From positions 62,490,852 to 62,554,851 of the forward strand of contig OY829329.1 in the NCBI GenBank assembly GCA_963691655.1: a stretch of DNA of 64,000 nt, in the 5' to 3' direction. The notes beneath the pieces were generated by a model, which ran no database searches, was not told where the DNA came from, and saw only the letters and a list, made by a program, of their open reading frames with translations. The stretch is from Toxonevra muliebris (Eukaryota > Arthropoda > Insecta > Diptera > Pallopteridae). Shown piece by piece: positions 10,470 through 21,840 of this stretch; within the stretch, counting starts at the first letter, position 1, and each line of letters begins with the position of its first letter. Both the position numbers and the translations under genes were made by a program.

Positions 10470-10541
10470 GCCACTGTGGTCTAGTGGCAGAGTGCCAGAC
10501 TCTTGTTTCAGGAGACCCGAGTTCGATTCTCGGTTTGGGTA
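10470..10541 (+). repeat. Second tRNA-like SINE head
   Basis: GTGGTCTAGTGGCAGAGT matches an A-box/D-arm and CCGAGTTCGATTCTCGG a complete B-box/T-arm with five-pair stem, spaced as in a tRNA. The middle (GACTCTTGTTTCAGGAG) does not form a clean anticodon arm and the acceptor pairs poorly. It follows the body of SINE copy 2, so it is probably a second SINE joined head to tail, or a dimeric SINE, rather than a tRNA gene. Confidence 0.52.
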
Positions 10542-10826
10542 TGTTTCTTATCTATCTTTCTGTCTCTCTGCCTTTCTTTATTTCTTTTTTGGGGCTTTGG
10601 TACAATAGATTTTATAGGTCGCAGTGCCTGACTTTTGAGTCGTCCTTCCTTCAAATAATAATAAAAAAAGCTTTTAGTTGGTTATTTATTTTCCCATTTT
10701 GACCTACATAGTTTATCCATAGCCACGACTGTTTAACCGTTTCCCCACCCATTTTTTGGCCTACATGAAAAATATATTTATCTTGTTTTGAATAGTTTGT
10801 AAAATTCCACTCCTTCTTTCCTATTT

Positions 10827-10859
10827 CCCCCCCCCCCCCCGCCCCCCGTCCCCCGCCCC
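10827..10859 (-). other. G-quadruplex-prone tract (C-run on + strand)
   Basis: A run of 14 C is followed by runs of 6, 5 and 4 C separated by one or two bases. The - strand therefore carries four or more G-runs with very short loops, a textbook G4 motif, in an otherwise AT-rich intron. It may be hard to sequence and its length uncertain. Confidence 0.7.
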
Positions 10860-13080
10860 ACACTTTTGGCCTTTATGAAAATACCACTATTCTACTTTTC
10901 GTGATTTTTGAACTCCCACGTTTTTTACCGATTTTCTTTTCATTATTGCTTATATAACAAATTTCGGTAGTCAATTTTCTACGGTTCTTCGAATGTCACA
11001 CCTATTTGTCGAAAAAATAATTTTGTTACACATCAAATGCTTAAAATTTTCCTGTTTGACAAATTTGTCAAATTTGACACATCTATGATTTTTTGCATGT
11101 AAAAGTTTTTATGTGTAAAATTTATATAGTTTTGTAAATAGTTTTTAACCTGTATAGTAGTACAATTTTATTTTATGATGTTTTTAGACATATTCTGCGT
11201 CATTTCATTATGTAAAGTCAAATTTAATATATTACTGAATTCTTTTATTTAAACAATTAAATTTACTCTTACCAACGACTCATATATATAGTTTCACATA
11301 ATTTAAGGACAAACAAAATACGTTCAAATCTAAAGGTCAAACTTATTACTTTCAAGTATTTTAATGTTATTACTTTGACATAGTTTTGAAACGTAAGCGT
11401 GTGCAGCTACAAAACAAAAGCTTTCATATGAATTTAGTGTAACTACACTACAACATGCAATTAAATTTAAATTTCCTTTTGCTGTCATTTAACTCTTTTT
11501 CGCTTTTACATTTCTACATACAAATATACAACAAACAATGTGAACAGAACAAAAAAACTAGTATATGCTATGCTTTGATATCCTTTTGCACTTGTTTACG
11601 TTGACATTTTGGTAGTATTTCCTTTTGTACGTAGGCCGCCTACCTACCTGACTACCTGGGTCCCTGATTACTTTTATGTAATGTTGCCTAAATAATGTTT
11701 TATTTCCTTAGTTGTAAAATGAAAAAAAATATGTAATACCATACATATTTGCTTTGTCTTTCACCTCGCTCTTTCGTGCTTTGTTCTTTTCTTTTTTCTT
11801 TATTTTTGTTGTTTTGTCATATTGAATGTCCTTTTTGTGTTTTTTTTTTCTTTTTTAATCTATGTCTGTTTGTGTGTGTATTTCAGTGCAGCCATAAATA
11901 ACATTTGTACTTTTGACATTTTTGCTGTTTGTCCTTGTTATTGTTGGGTGTTTGTTGTTGTTTTGTTTTTGCTATTGCGGCTAACACATTTGCACTTGTC
12001 AGAAAACAAAAAAAAAACTAGAAGCAAGCAAAGTAAAAACGCAAGGTAAAAGCTATTCAACTTCTACTGCTAACCATTCTTTTCAACTACCTTCTTCTAC
12101 TTTAAATATTTAAAATACTTTCATTTCCGGCAGTTTAAATACTAAAGTGATGTAATTTAAATTTGTCAGCTTGAAATTTTCATTTTTCATCTAAACGTTT
12201 AAGTCATTTTTAAATTGCATTTTAAAAATATCTTAGCTTCTTTGTTGTTTACTCATTAAAAAAAAAACTTAAATTATCATTTATTTTAGTAACATTTTAA
12301 TTTAAGCGCTATATTCCTTTCTCCATATCTTAGCAGCCGAAACAGCAGCAGAAGCAATTATTTTACACCCACATATGATTATCCTTTTACCACCCTCTTA
12401 CTCCTGCTCTGTTGACTGCTCGCCCCTTTGGTGCGCTTCTGCAACACCATAAAGTAACCTCATTATTTTTGTTAAATAAACAACTCAACTGATGCACCAC
12501 CACCAACCACGCGCCGCCACTCGCTCGTTTACTTACTTACTTATTTTACAACTTTTGTTACTGATTCTGAAACTGCTCTCTGCCTGTTTATTGCTACTAC
12601 TTCTGCTGTTGTGTTTTGTCTGGTTTTTTTTTTCTTTCTTTTTTTAAATGAAATTTTAATTAACCTAATTTAAAATTTTATTTATTTTTTAACATTCTTT
12701 ATATAAGTTATGTATGTATGAATATTTCAGCATGTACATGTACTTACTATAAGTTACTTAATTCTACTTTTTAATATAGGTTCTTTAATGCTATTTTGCA
12801 TGTTAAATACCAACACCCATTCTCCTTAACTCTTCCTTCTTGCCCATTTTTTTTCCTAGCAGCTGTGGCGTTTTTTTAATGAATATTGAAGGTAGCAGCG
12901 TATACTGTTATAATGTTTTTAAGGGCTCCACATAATTAAAGTTGTAGCATGTGTACAAGTAAAACCTTGTATGTTTATATTACACACATTTTACTATTTA
13001 AAAATTTATTAATTTCATAAAAAAAAATATTCAATTATTAACCATCAAAAATGTTCGGTACGTAGCTAGAGAAAGAAAGC
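10860..13080 (+). other. Intron, no gene seen
   Basis: No exon with good splice sites and coding bias. A less AT-rich patch at about 12330-12610 contains CAG-type triplets and (TTAC)n but no reading I can defend. Confidence 0.45.
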
Positions 13081-13089
13081 AACAACTAC

Positions 13090-13180
13090 AGTAACACAAA
13101 GTAGATAGATCAAGAAAATAACTTGGGATAAAAATTGTTTTTGAACCTGGCTCAGGAACGGCTCAGCGACAAGGTGCCAC
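13090..13180 (+). repeat. Dispersed ~90-bp repeat, copy 2
   Basis: Same landmarks as 10095-10190 (GTAGATAGATCAAGAAAATA, TTGTTTTTGAACCTGG, GAACGGCTCAG). It ends within a few bases of the mariner target TA. Confidence 0.5.
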
Positions 13181-13185
13181 CTCTA

Positions 13186-14442
13186 CAGGGTGACAATCGT
13201 AAAGTGACGCACACATTTCAGCAGTTATTTTCAAAAGGACGTACTTCCATTAAGTACAATTAAGTGTTAACATTGCTGAATATATAAGCATTTCTTTAGC
13301 CTGCACACATGCCTTCAATCGATCCGGAAATCGTAGGACTGTTCGCCGCAGGACTTCCTGATCAATTTCAGCCCAGGCTTTCTCTAATGAATTTGTCAGC
13401 GACTCCAGACTGTGATGTTGAGATGCACAAGCCTTACTCTCTAAAATACTCCAAATAGAGTAGTCCATTGGATTCAAGTCTGGGGAGTATGGTGGCCATT
13501 CTTGAGATGTTATGAATCCAGAAAAATTGTCTTTTATCCATGTTTGCGTTAATTTTGCCATGTGGGAAGGTGCAGAATCTTGCTGGAAAGTCCAGTTTTC
13601 ATTTCCAAATGTATCTTGGGCCCAGGGAAGAACATGTTCATTTAAAATGCTCCGATAAACATCCTGGTCAATTTTAACACCCTCTTCAACGAATATTAGA
13701 GGGGTTCTGGCATTAGTGGAAACTCCAGCCCATACCATAACGGAAGCTGGCTTTTGAACTCGGCCAACAGTCCTATTTTGTTGCGATGATGATGTTAGCC
13801 ACATTCGGTCATTTTGCGCTTTGAAATGTTGTTCAACCGTGAAAATATTTTCATCTGTAAACAAGATATTTTCAACATTTTTTAACACGGAGGAGCGTAG
13901 CAACGCCTTGCATCTTTGCAGTCGCAAATCTTTCTTTTTTTGTGTCAGATCTTGAGCTTTTCGGAGCTTGTACGGCTTAAGATTAAGCTTTGATTTTGCA
14001 ATGATTCATACTGTTTCACGGTTTACTCCCACTTCCTTAGCAATTTTTCTCATTGAGCGCCTTGGATTTCGCTTGATTCGTTTACGAATTTTTTCTGTTA
14101 AACCAGTAGTGGCAACTGTTGAAAATTATCCCCGGTCTCTATCTCCAAAACCCCCAGTTTCATTATATCGAATAATAGCTCGGTCTACCGTACGACTTGA
14201 CAAATTTAAAGCCTTTGCAAGTTGACGGCTACTATAATTTGCCAAATGAAATTTCATAATTTCACGACGAATATTTTCCTTGTGCATTTTTATGGAAATT
14301 TCAAAATGTAATAACAAAAATTCAAATGAAATTAAAAGCAAAGCCAATGATGAATGAATTTGCTTTTTAAATTAAAGTAACGGTAAATGGCAAAGCTTGC
14401 TGCAGAGTATTAAACTTGCGTTACTTTACAATTGTCACCCTG
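13186..14442 (-). mobile_element. Tc1/mariner element, DD37D (maT-like) type, with both inverted repeats
   Basis: TA dinucleotides flank the element (13184-13185 and 14443-14444). The ends are inverted copies beginning CAGGGTGACAATCGTAAAGT and CAGGGTGACAATTGTAAAGT, about 28 bp. Total length 1257 bp, normal for a full mariner-type element. The interior codes a transposase on the - strand. Length, ends and target site make this an almost complete copy. Confidence 0.88.
13250..14287 (-). pseudogene. DD37D Tc1/mariner transposase with two in-frame stops
   Basis: The frame runs from an ATG at 14287-14285 to a stop at 13250, about 345 codons, the usual length of the family. In order it shows an N-terminal helix-turn-helix (RQLAKALNLSSRTVDRAIIR), a second DNA-binding half (SMRKIAKEVGVNRETV) and the catalytic core with FTDENIFTVE, FQQDSAPSH and SPDLNPMDYSIW. 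Thirty-seven residues separate the second and third Asp, giving DD37D as in maT elements. There is no frameshift. The only breaks I see are a TAA at 14128-14126 just after GGFGDRDRG and a TGA at 14008-14006 after NRETV. The C-terminus is intact. It would have cut and pasted its own element in the nucleus; as read, it is inactive. Confidence 0.85.
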
Positions 14443-14480
14443 TAGACATTAACGTTGTTAGTTAAGCTAACAACGAGATA

Positions 14481-14612
14481 AAAGTGAACGATGATAATTA
14501 AAAAAAAAAAATTAATTTTTTAATTTTTTAAAGTTAAAATATAAAAAGTGAACGATGATAATTAAAAATAAAAAAAAAATTTTAAATTTTTAAAGTTAAA
14601 AAATAAAAAAAA
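14481..14612. repeat. Local ~68-bp tandem duplication
   Basis: AAAGTGAACGATGATAATTA, an A-run, TTTTTAAAGTTAAAA and AAATAAAAA occur twice in direct order just right of the mariner element. Confidence 0.5.
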
Positions 14613-14799
14613 TTCGAAAAAATTTGTTTTGTAAAAATGGATGTTATGAATAAAAAAAATTTGAACTGCATTTTTAATTTTTTCCTTTTTTCAATTTTAA
14701 AAATTTTTAGCAGAGCAAAACGGACCACGGATTCGGACTTAGCGACCCCCCATTACCCTAAGTATACTTGTCTCGTCTCTGCTCATTTTTGGCTGTTGA

Positions 14800-15210
14800 A
14801 CAGTGTAATTAGACCAAAACTTCAACCAAAAGCAACAAAAAAATTATATTTAATTTTGTCCCATATTTGGAACAAAAAGTAGACTAAAACTCAGACCGAC
14901 ATCAGTCTCATATTCAAAACAAAATTCTGTAATAAAAAAACAGACCAAAATCAGACCTTAACTCATACTAAAAGCAGATTTTATCCAGACCAAAAAATTT
15001 GCCAAATTTGAGACCAATGGTGGACTGAAAGTCAAATCAAAATTAAGTATAAAAATTCGCACCCAAGCTGTGATCAAAAAATCAGACTAATATTCTGATC
15101 GAAATTTAAATTGAAATTCAGACTAAAACTCAAACCAAAAATTAGACCTAACGTTATCCTGAACTTAAACCAAAAGCAGACTTAAAACTATTATCAAACA
15201 CTTCAAAAGT
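14800..15210. repeat. Degenerate short repeat: CAGACCAAAA / ACTAAAACTCAAACC
   Basis: About 20 imperfect copies of a 10-15 bp unit of the type CAGACTAAAACTCAGACCAAA. It grades into no known element and has no coding frame. It is a decayed minisatellite. Confidence 0.5.
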
Positions 15211-15439
15211 AAACCTGACTCTGACATTTAAAGAATGTAATCTAAATGTACATATTTATTATTGAAAAAATACATACAAAATTTACAGAAATAGTTATGT
15301 ATATTTAGAGAATATATATATAAGATATTTTCATACAGTTTTAATAACTGTCCTATCAAATAAAATATTCACGATTTTAGATATAGAGTTTTAATCATTT
15401 TCAGTTCTTCGTTACTTCAGTTTTTCAAATAACAATCGA

Positions 15440-15690
15440 CTTTTAGTCTTTATATAATAACTCTACAGATCAGAGCTTTATAGTTAGATCACAATTCTAT
15501 AGTTCAAAAATCCATAGATCAGAAATCCATAAGTCAAAACTTTATATATCAGAGTTCCATCAATCCAAACTTCATGGATCTGGTCTTTAATGATCAGAAC
15601 TCCATAGAACAGAACTCCATAGAACAGAGCTCTATACAATAAAGCTCCATAGAACAGAATTCCCTAAATTAGAACTTAGTGGATTAGAAA
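15440..15690. repeat. Degenerate ~15-bp repeat: ATAGATCAGAACTCC, first block
   Basis: Units such as AGAACTCCATAGAAC follow one another at 15-bp spacing with substitutions. The same unit fills 17030-18190. Confidence 0.58.
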
Positions 15691-17029
15691 TCAATAAATG
15701 TAAACGACAAAAAACATTAAAATTTATTGTCCTAATTTTGCAAGTTCTTGAGCTAATTTGCAAAATGCAAATCTCCTTGAAAATTCGCCGCAAATACTCA
15801 GATTTCAAACTGAACGAGAAGAACTTGTTACAAAGTCCTTCGTTTTGTGCATTTCTTATTATAATACATTTACAATTGATCAATGGACATACTCAAAATC
15901 GTGAATTTTTCGTAAATTGGTTTCAAAAGAATTGATTTCAATTAGATTAGACTAAAAACTCATTGAAAAACATAATTAAGATATTTTTGTAAATAAAGCT
16001 ATTTATATACATACTTACATTGCTATATAGATTTTTTCCCCAACTACTTTCTACCTTATTATTAGTACACAATAAAATATATTCATGTATGAACATTCCA
16101 TCCTCTTCTGAAATTTATGAATATGGATATCAAATAAAATTTTGATTAAATTTATTTATTTCAAAAAAGCAAAAGAACAGAGTAATTCCTTTAAATATTC
16201 ATATCCTTTCATTCATTCATTTATTTATTCATACAAATACTTCGCATATCATATATTTTTATCCAAATCAAATATGAATGACCTAACATAATTTTTTTTT
16301 TTTTTATCTTTATTATTATCCATCAACGTGACTGGTCATTTCATACCTGCACTATCTCTCTGTCTCTCTCAGCAAGTATCAAGAGGACAACACAACAAAA
16401 AGTTGTTAAAATTTTAATTTGTTGTTAGAAATTGAAAAGGTTTTTTTTTTGTTTTTTTTTCTTTCATTTCATTTTTAAAATTTTCATATGTTAATGTTGA
16501 AAAGCTAAAAAGGATTTCATGAATTTATAAACACAATTGCAATAAGGATTATAGAAATGGGTTTCTATGGAACAAATGGGGGAAGTTAGTACAAACAGAC
16601 AAACAATCAAACAAACAAAAAAAAAAAGACAAAAAAGCTTTTAAAGGAACTTATGCAAATAATATCTAAAACTGAAAAAAGGAAAATAAAAGGGAAAATA
16701 CGGTAATGATGAGAGTTTTAAATATCTTAAGAATCTTTTTAAAATATTGATGCTTTAAAAAGATAAAAACGAATACATAGACGCCACACAAAAGAAAGGA
16801 ATAGCATAACTTATATATTAGAAAATAAAAAACGTTTTAGGTGTTAAATACATACTAAAGAAACTCAAAGAAAAAGTAACACAAGGAAGTAATAATGTTG
16901 CTTTAGCTTTGGGCTGGGTATGCCCACAACTTGAATTTAAATATCACTTATACAATTCAGCCTCCTGTTTTTGAAGAACAGACACTTTAACCTACTTTTT
17001 AGAGTAAATGTTGAGAAATCGACTACTTT
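15691..17029 (+). other. Intron between the two repeat blocks, no gene seen
   Basis: AT-rich, poly-T and poly-A runs (16289-16304, 16441-16461, 16617-16628). Nothing recognisable. Confidence 0.45.
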
Positions 17030-18190
17030 TCGGTATCAGAACTATATAAATTGAAATACCATAGATCAAAACTACATATATCAAAACCACTAGCTGTTTC
17101 AGAGGTTTCCTAAAAAAGAGTTTTTAATTTTTTCGTGATCTAACATTTTTTTTCATTCATGGTCGTTGTCAAAATGTGTGAAATATTCATCGGCAAGTGA
17201 AGGAGAAAGGTTGCAGCCTTTCCTCCTTGGACCCGCTAGTGATCAGAACTATGAAGATGGAATCATCCGTAAATCAGAAGTTCTTAAAGATAAAAAGATC
17301 AGAACTACATAAATCACAACATCATAGATCAGAACTCTACAGATCGCAACTAAAATATCAAAATCTATAAATTAAAAGCCCATATATCACAAGCCAATTG
17401 ATCACAAATCCATAGATGTGGAAATCAATAGATCATCCGAAAATCCATAGATTTGAACTGTACAAAACAGAACTTCTTGGATCAGAACTCTATAGACCAA
17501 ATATCAACAGATAGGAGCTCCAAAAACAGAACACTAGAAACTAAACCCACAGACCAAACTTTTTTATTTATTTTGTGCCGCATCCGAACAGTGAAGTGAA
17601 AAACTTTGCTTAAGCAATCTTTAGTTTTGGAAGTTTGCTATTGGCAGCCAAGTGTAGGTTCCGTTTAGAAAAATTGGAATCTTCTATTTTTCGACAGTGC
17701 CAAGCATTGAACCAGGAAAACCTGCATTACAGTCCAGCAGACTAACCGCTACGCCACGACAGCTAGCGAACTGCACAAAGCTTTAGATCAAAACTACTGA
17801 AATCAAATCTCAGAGCTTCGTAGATCAGAATTCCACGGGAAAGAACTACTTAGAACGTAACTCTATAAATCAAAACTCCATAGACCGAAATTTTATAAAT
17901 CGAAAATTGATTAATCCGAACTCAATACGTTGGGACTCCAAAGATCAGAAATCTATAGATTGCAAAACCATAGATCAGCACTACATAAAAAAAAACTCTT
18001 TGGATCGGAAAACTATAGACCAAACAGCTATTAATCATAACTCGTAAATCAAAACTCAGAACTGATAAGATCAGAGCTCCATAAATCTGATTTTCAATGA
18101 ACGGAAATAGTTCGGAACTCTGTAGACCAGAAAAACATATTTAATAAATAGTCTCCATAGATTAGAAATCTATAAAATAAAAATTTTGTT
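17030..18190. repeat. Degenerate ~15-bp repeat: ATAGATCAGAACTCC, second block
   Basis: Dozens of imperfect units of the type CATAGATCAGAACTC and ATAAATCAAAACTCC. A SINE has inserted into it (17570-17770), so the array is older than that SINE. Confidence 0.58.
17570..17770 (-). mobile_element. tRNA-headed SINE (copy 3)
   Basis: On the - strand the head (about 17766-17690) reads GTGGCGTAGCGGTTAG (A-box), CTGGACTGTAATGCAGG and the B-box GGTTCAATGC. Weak matches to the common body follow (TTGGCTGCCAATAGCAAAC, then CACTGTTCGGATGCGGCAC). The head derives from a different tRNA than copies 1 and 2. Confidence 0.6.
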
Positions 18191-18954
18191 ATAACCTAAT
18201 TACGTAGGTTATTTTAACTTAGTTTTCGCTCATCAAACGTGTAAAAATTCTGAAGTATTGAACATAATTCGGAAAAAAGTATATTACAGCGGAAAATGTT
18301 TGCCTACATGCAATAAAAGTAATGAGTTTTGGTTGAGTAGCTTTTTAGTTAGTCACGACATAGTAATTGCTTGAGGCTAGCTCTATCTTTTTCTGTATTC
18401 CTCAACTGCCACATCATCCAAACGTGTAGTAAATTACTATATTTAATATAGAATGCAGGACATTATATTTCTTCATACATAGTTGCTAGTTTAGTTCACA
18501 ATATACATACATACATAACTAAATATACTTAATGAATGCTTATACCTTTGGATTATTTCTGCAGCTTATTAATAATATTAATTATTAATTTCTATTTATA
18601 TTTGTTGAAGCGAAAGGGAGTGAACATAATATAACAAATATTAATTATATTTAACAATTGTTGAAATTTCACAAATTTTAAAGAGCTTTAAATATGTAGG
18701 TAACTATTTATTACATATTTACATATAGTTATATAACTACTCGTATATGTAATTATTTTATTTATTAACATTTCAGTAAATGAAGCAGCTGGAAGATTTC
18801 TTTATTATTATAAATTACAAAATCAAATTTTATTATATAAAAACATACTATATTTATAATTATACCAATATATTGTTATAAACAAAATAATTTCAATCTT
18901 TCTTTTTTTTTTCATTTTCATTTCTCCATCTCTCTCGCGCCATTCATCATTTAG
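18191..18954 (+). other. Intron up to the FN3/TM exon
   Basis: AT-rich. The last 60 bases are a long pyrimidine-rich tract ending CATCATTTAG, a strong acceptor for the exon at 18955. Confidence 0.55.
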
Positions 18955-19368
18955 GCCCCAAACCCGGTCCCCCACGTAATCTAACCGTTACCGAAGTCTC
19001 CAATGGTTTTCTTATCTCATGGCAATCACCACTGGAACGTGCCCATATCGTTAAATTCTATACAATAAAATATCGCACTGACGCTCAATGGAAAACATTA
19101 AATCGCGGTCAAATTCGACCCGAAGAGACGCAATATTTAGTTAAGAATTTAGTTGGCGGTCGTACATATTATTTTCGCGTCTTAGCTAATTCGGAAAAAT
19201 CCTATGAATCCAGTGATGAAGTGAAATTTCCGGTGCCGGCACGTGTTAAGCATAAAGCAATAACAGCCGGTGTCGTTGGGGGCATCCTCTTTTTTATTGT
19301 TGCGATCATTTTATCGGTTTGTGCCGTAAAAATTTGCAATAAACGTAAACGACGAAAACAGGAAAAAG
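18955..19368 (+). CDS. tutl: turtle exon: last fibronectin type III domain and transmembrane helix
   Basis: The exon has a strong acceptor (pyrimidine tract then TTTAG) and donor GTAAAA; phases are 1 in and 1 out, 414 nt. It codes a complete FN3 domain in about the first 100 residues: PGPPRNLTVTEV, the B-strand Trp in LISWQSP, FYTIKYRTD and the G-strand/F-strand TYYFRVLANS. A short stalk (PARVKHKA) follows, then one transmembrane helix (about residues 103-125, core GGILFFIVAIILSV), and a basic stop-transfer stretch CNKRKRRKQEK. This is the type I topology of turtle/IGSF9 adhesion receptors, which act in axon and dendrite patterning at the neuronal surface. I name it turtle from the FN3-TM-basic arrangement plus the long cytoplasmic tail downstream. 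The neighbouring paralogue type, borderless, has a much shorter tail. Confidence 0.85.
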
Positions 19369-20934
19369 GTAAAAAAACAAAAAAAAATTTTTCTTGTTGA
19401 TTGACTAACAAAAGTAAAAAAAAAATTATTGATAAATAATAATTTTGCGAAATGGTTTTTGAAGGATGAAATGGAATGATGGCATTTGGTATGTGTATAC
19501 AGGGTGAGCTTTCATATCGGGTATATGGAAATAATGGTATTGAAGTGATATTCTTTGAAACCATTTACTGCATGTGCTGTAACTGCTGAGATGTTACCGG
19601 CTGAAGCGTTTCTATTGTTTGAAGCTTCCTGGATATACGCAATGCCGCTGTTCCATTTTTTTTTTTTTTTTTTTGTTAAATGGAAATTAATTTTTTGTTT
19701 TTTTTATGAAAAAATAATCGAAATTTAAAAATTTTTGTGCTGAAATAATAAATTGCGGTAAAATTGAATTAATTATTGCTTAAATGCAAAGTACATTAAA
19801 AAACAAAAAACTGCAAATTTATAATATTTTTGATTTTTTCAATAGAAATTTGTAATATTTAAAAATATTAGCAACGTAATTGCTTTGTTTTTTCTCACAT
19901 TAAATTTTGCAATTAATATTTTAAAAGTACTACAAAAAAAAAAAAACAAAAAATCAATTTTCTAAAAAAAAAACACACAAGTAATTAACTTAACTTTATT
20001 TTTATTGTTTTTATTTTTATTTTTTGGTATCAGTAATTTGCAATTTAAATATGTGAAAGATTAACCTTTAATTAATTAATATTTGAACTTTAAAGTAGTC
20101 GTTTTTTATGAGTTTTTATTTTTATTATATTTAACTAATATTTTTTTATTTTATATTTGCAATTAATTTATTTATTTAATTAGTTTTTATTTCATTATTT
20201 GGTTAGTTAAACTTAAGTTGTTAAAACTAAGTCTGAGGAGATTTTGTTTGTTTTGAAGAGTCAGGAATTAAATTGAAAAAAATAACAAACTTACAGCAAC
20301 AATTGAGTGGAGTCAAAAGAAAAATATTTGTTGTAAAGACCCGTTATATATGCTTTCCACTTTTCAATTTATGCACACTTTTTTAGACATCTCAATTCTT
20401 GGAATATTTATAGGTTTAGAAAGTATATTAGATGATAAAGGGAGCATTACTAGCAATTCTAGTGAGGAAACTAACTATAGTCAGTCATCAGTCAGAAAGC
20501 TATAGTGAAAAAGATCATTTTTAAAAGCCTAAAATTCGTCGTTTATTTATTATAAAGACCTTGCAAACTTTTTACTTTTCAATTTACAGAAGTAAATTTA
20601 AACACTTCAGTCCTTTGAATTCATAGATTTAGAAAGTATATCAAGTTACGAACTCAACTCCATTGCGATTCTACTCAGAAAACTAAATGTTTTTTTTCAT
20701 TAGTTAGAAAATTATAGTGAACAAAAGATGGGGTAAAAAGTTCATTTGGACTTTCTAAATTTTAATTTATTGAAACAAAGTTAAGGCTATGAATTCTTGG
20801 AAGTAAAGGGTTTTCCATTAAGAACATAACAATTTTATCTATTAAAAAAACACAGAATTTTTTGAGATATTGGGTTCAAATTTATTGTGGGTGTAGTGCC
20901 AGCATTAGATTTTATAAATGAAATTAAATTTTGG
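19369..20934 (+). other. Start of a 14.7-kb intron; weak ~220-bp repeat
   Basis: AT-rich. Between about 20340 and 20820 two to three diverged copies follow each other (landmarks TTAGAAAGTATAT and AGAAAGCTATAGTGAA). No exon seen. Confidence 0.4.
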
Positions 20935-21325
20935 TCATATGACCACCACGAGCCCGTTTGCAGCGATCGATTCTTTGGACTCAATTTTCCACCACTCTCG
21001 CACACATTTCGACCGGAACGTTGGCAATTTCGTGTTTGATTTTGTCTTTGAGCTCGTCTTAAGTTGCTGGCTTGCTGGCATAGACCAGTGACTTGATATA
21101 GCCTCATAAAAAGAAATCCAATGGCGGTAGATCGTATAAACGAGGCGGCCATTCCACCGGACCATTTCTCGAGTTAACACGTTCACCGAATTTGCCTTTC
21201 AATAAATCGATTGTGACGCGTGCTGTGTGGCTAGTGACACCGTCTTATTGAAACCACAGCCCTCTCCATTGACGGTAACATGACGGTCGTTTTCATCCAC
21301 GAAAAAATACGACCCAATCACACCT
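20935..21325 (-). pseudogene. Broken DD41D (rosa-like) mariner transposase fragment
   Basis: On the - strand it reads VDENDRHVTVNG, then LWFQ-stop-DGVTSHTARVTIDL, WPPRLYDLPPLDFFL-stop-GY, and C-terminal VENWVQRIDRCKRARGGHM. WFQ-x-DGAT-x-HTA and the DLTPLDFFLWGY pattern are catalytic landmarks of mariner transposases. Forty-one residues lie between the two Asp of these motifs, the DD41D spacing of the rosa group. At least three stops interrupt it (one replacing Gln before the Asp, one replacing Trp before GY, one in KPAT-x-DELK). The segment between VTVNGE and LWFQ that family members have is deleted. No inverted repeats were found. Confidence 0.72.
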
Positions 21326-21783
21326 GCGCACAGTGCGTCGACGTAGTGTAAAATTTGGCAAAATTCGAAGGAGTTGAACGATTTTTATTAAATTTTGTAC
21401 ATAAGTTAATTCGAGAACGCCGAATCCGAAGGGGGGTCGGTCAGCAACCCCAAAACAGATTTTTGTGGTTTTTCCATCTATCATACCCCCATTAACAATT
21501 ACTGAAAAAAAATCGCAGTTAAGAATTTTTATGAACTTTTGGTGCATTTTTTACTCTACCGACTGGGCTAAAATTGTGGTCAACTACAATATGTAAATAT
21601 TTAGTCTCAATATAGGAAGCAACGAAGCAAAGAAGAGTGATTTTAATTTGTTCGTTCTTTAAAATATTTTTTAAAAATATGTAATATGCAACGGTTCTTT
21701 ATCCCCAAGTTCCAAAATTGTCCGCATGTATATAAAATTACATATTTTTCCTATAAATTAGAATAAATGTGTGTTTTATTGTT

Positions 21784-21840
21784 ATGGCACAATAGCCCAT
21801 TTAGGAAGGGTCTATCCGAGGTTTTCACACAACCAGTATA
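21784..21840 (-). repeat. SINE 3'-tail scrap
   Basis: TTATGGCACAATAGCCCATT matches TTATGGTACAACAGCCC at 40583 and TTACGGTACAACAGCCCC at 40839, the end of SINE copy 4. The rest of the SINE is missing. Confidence 0.4.
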
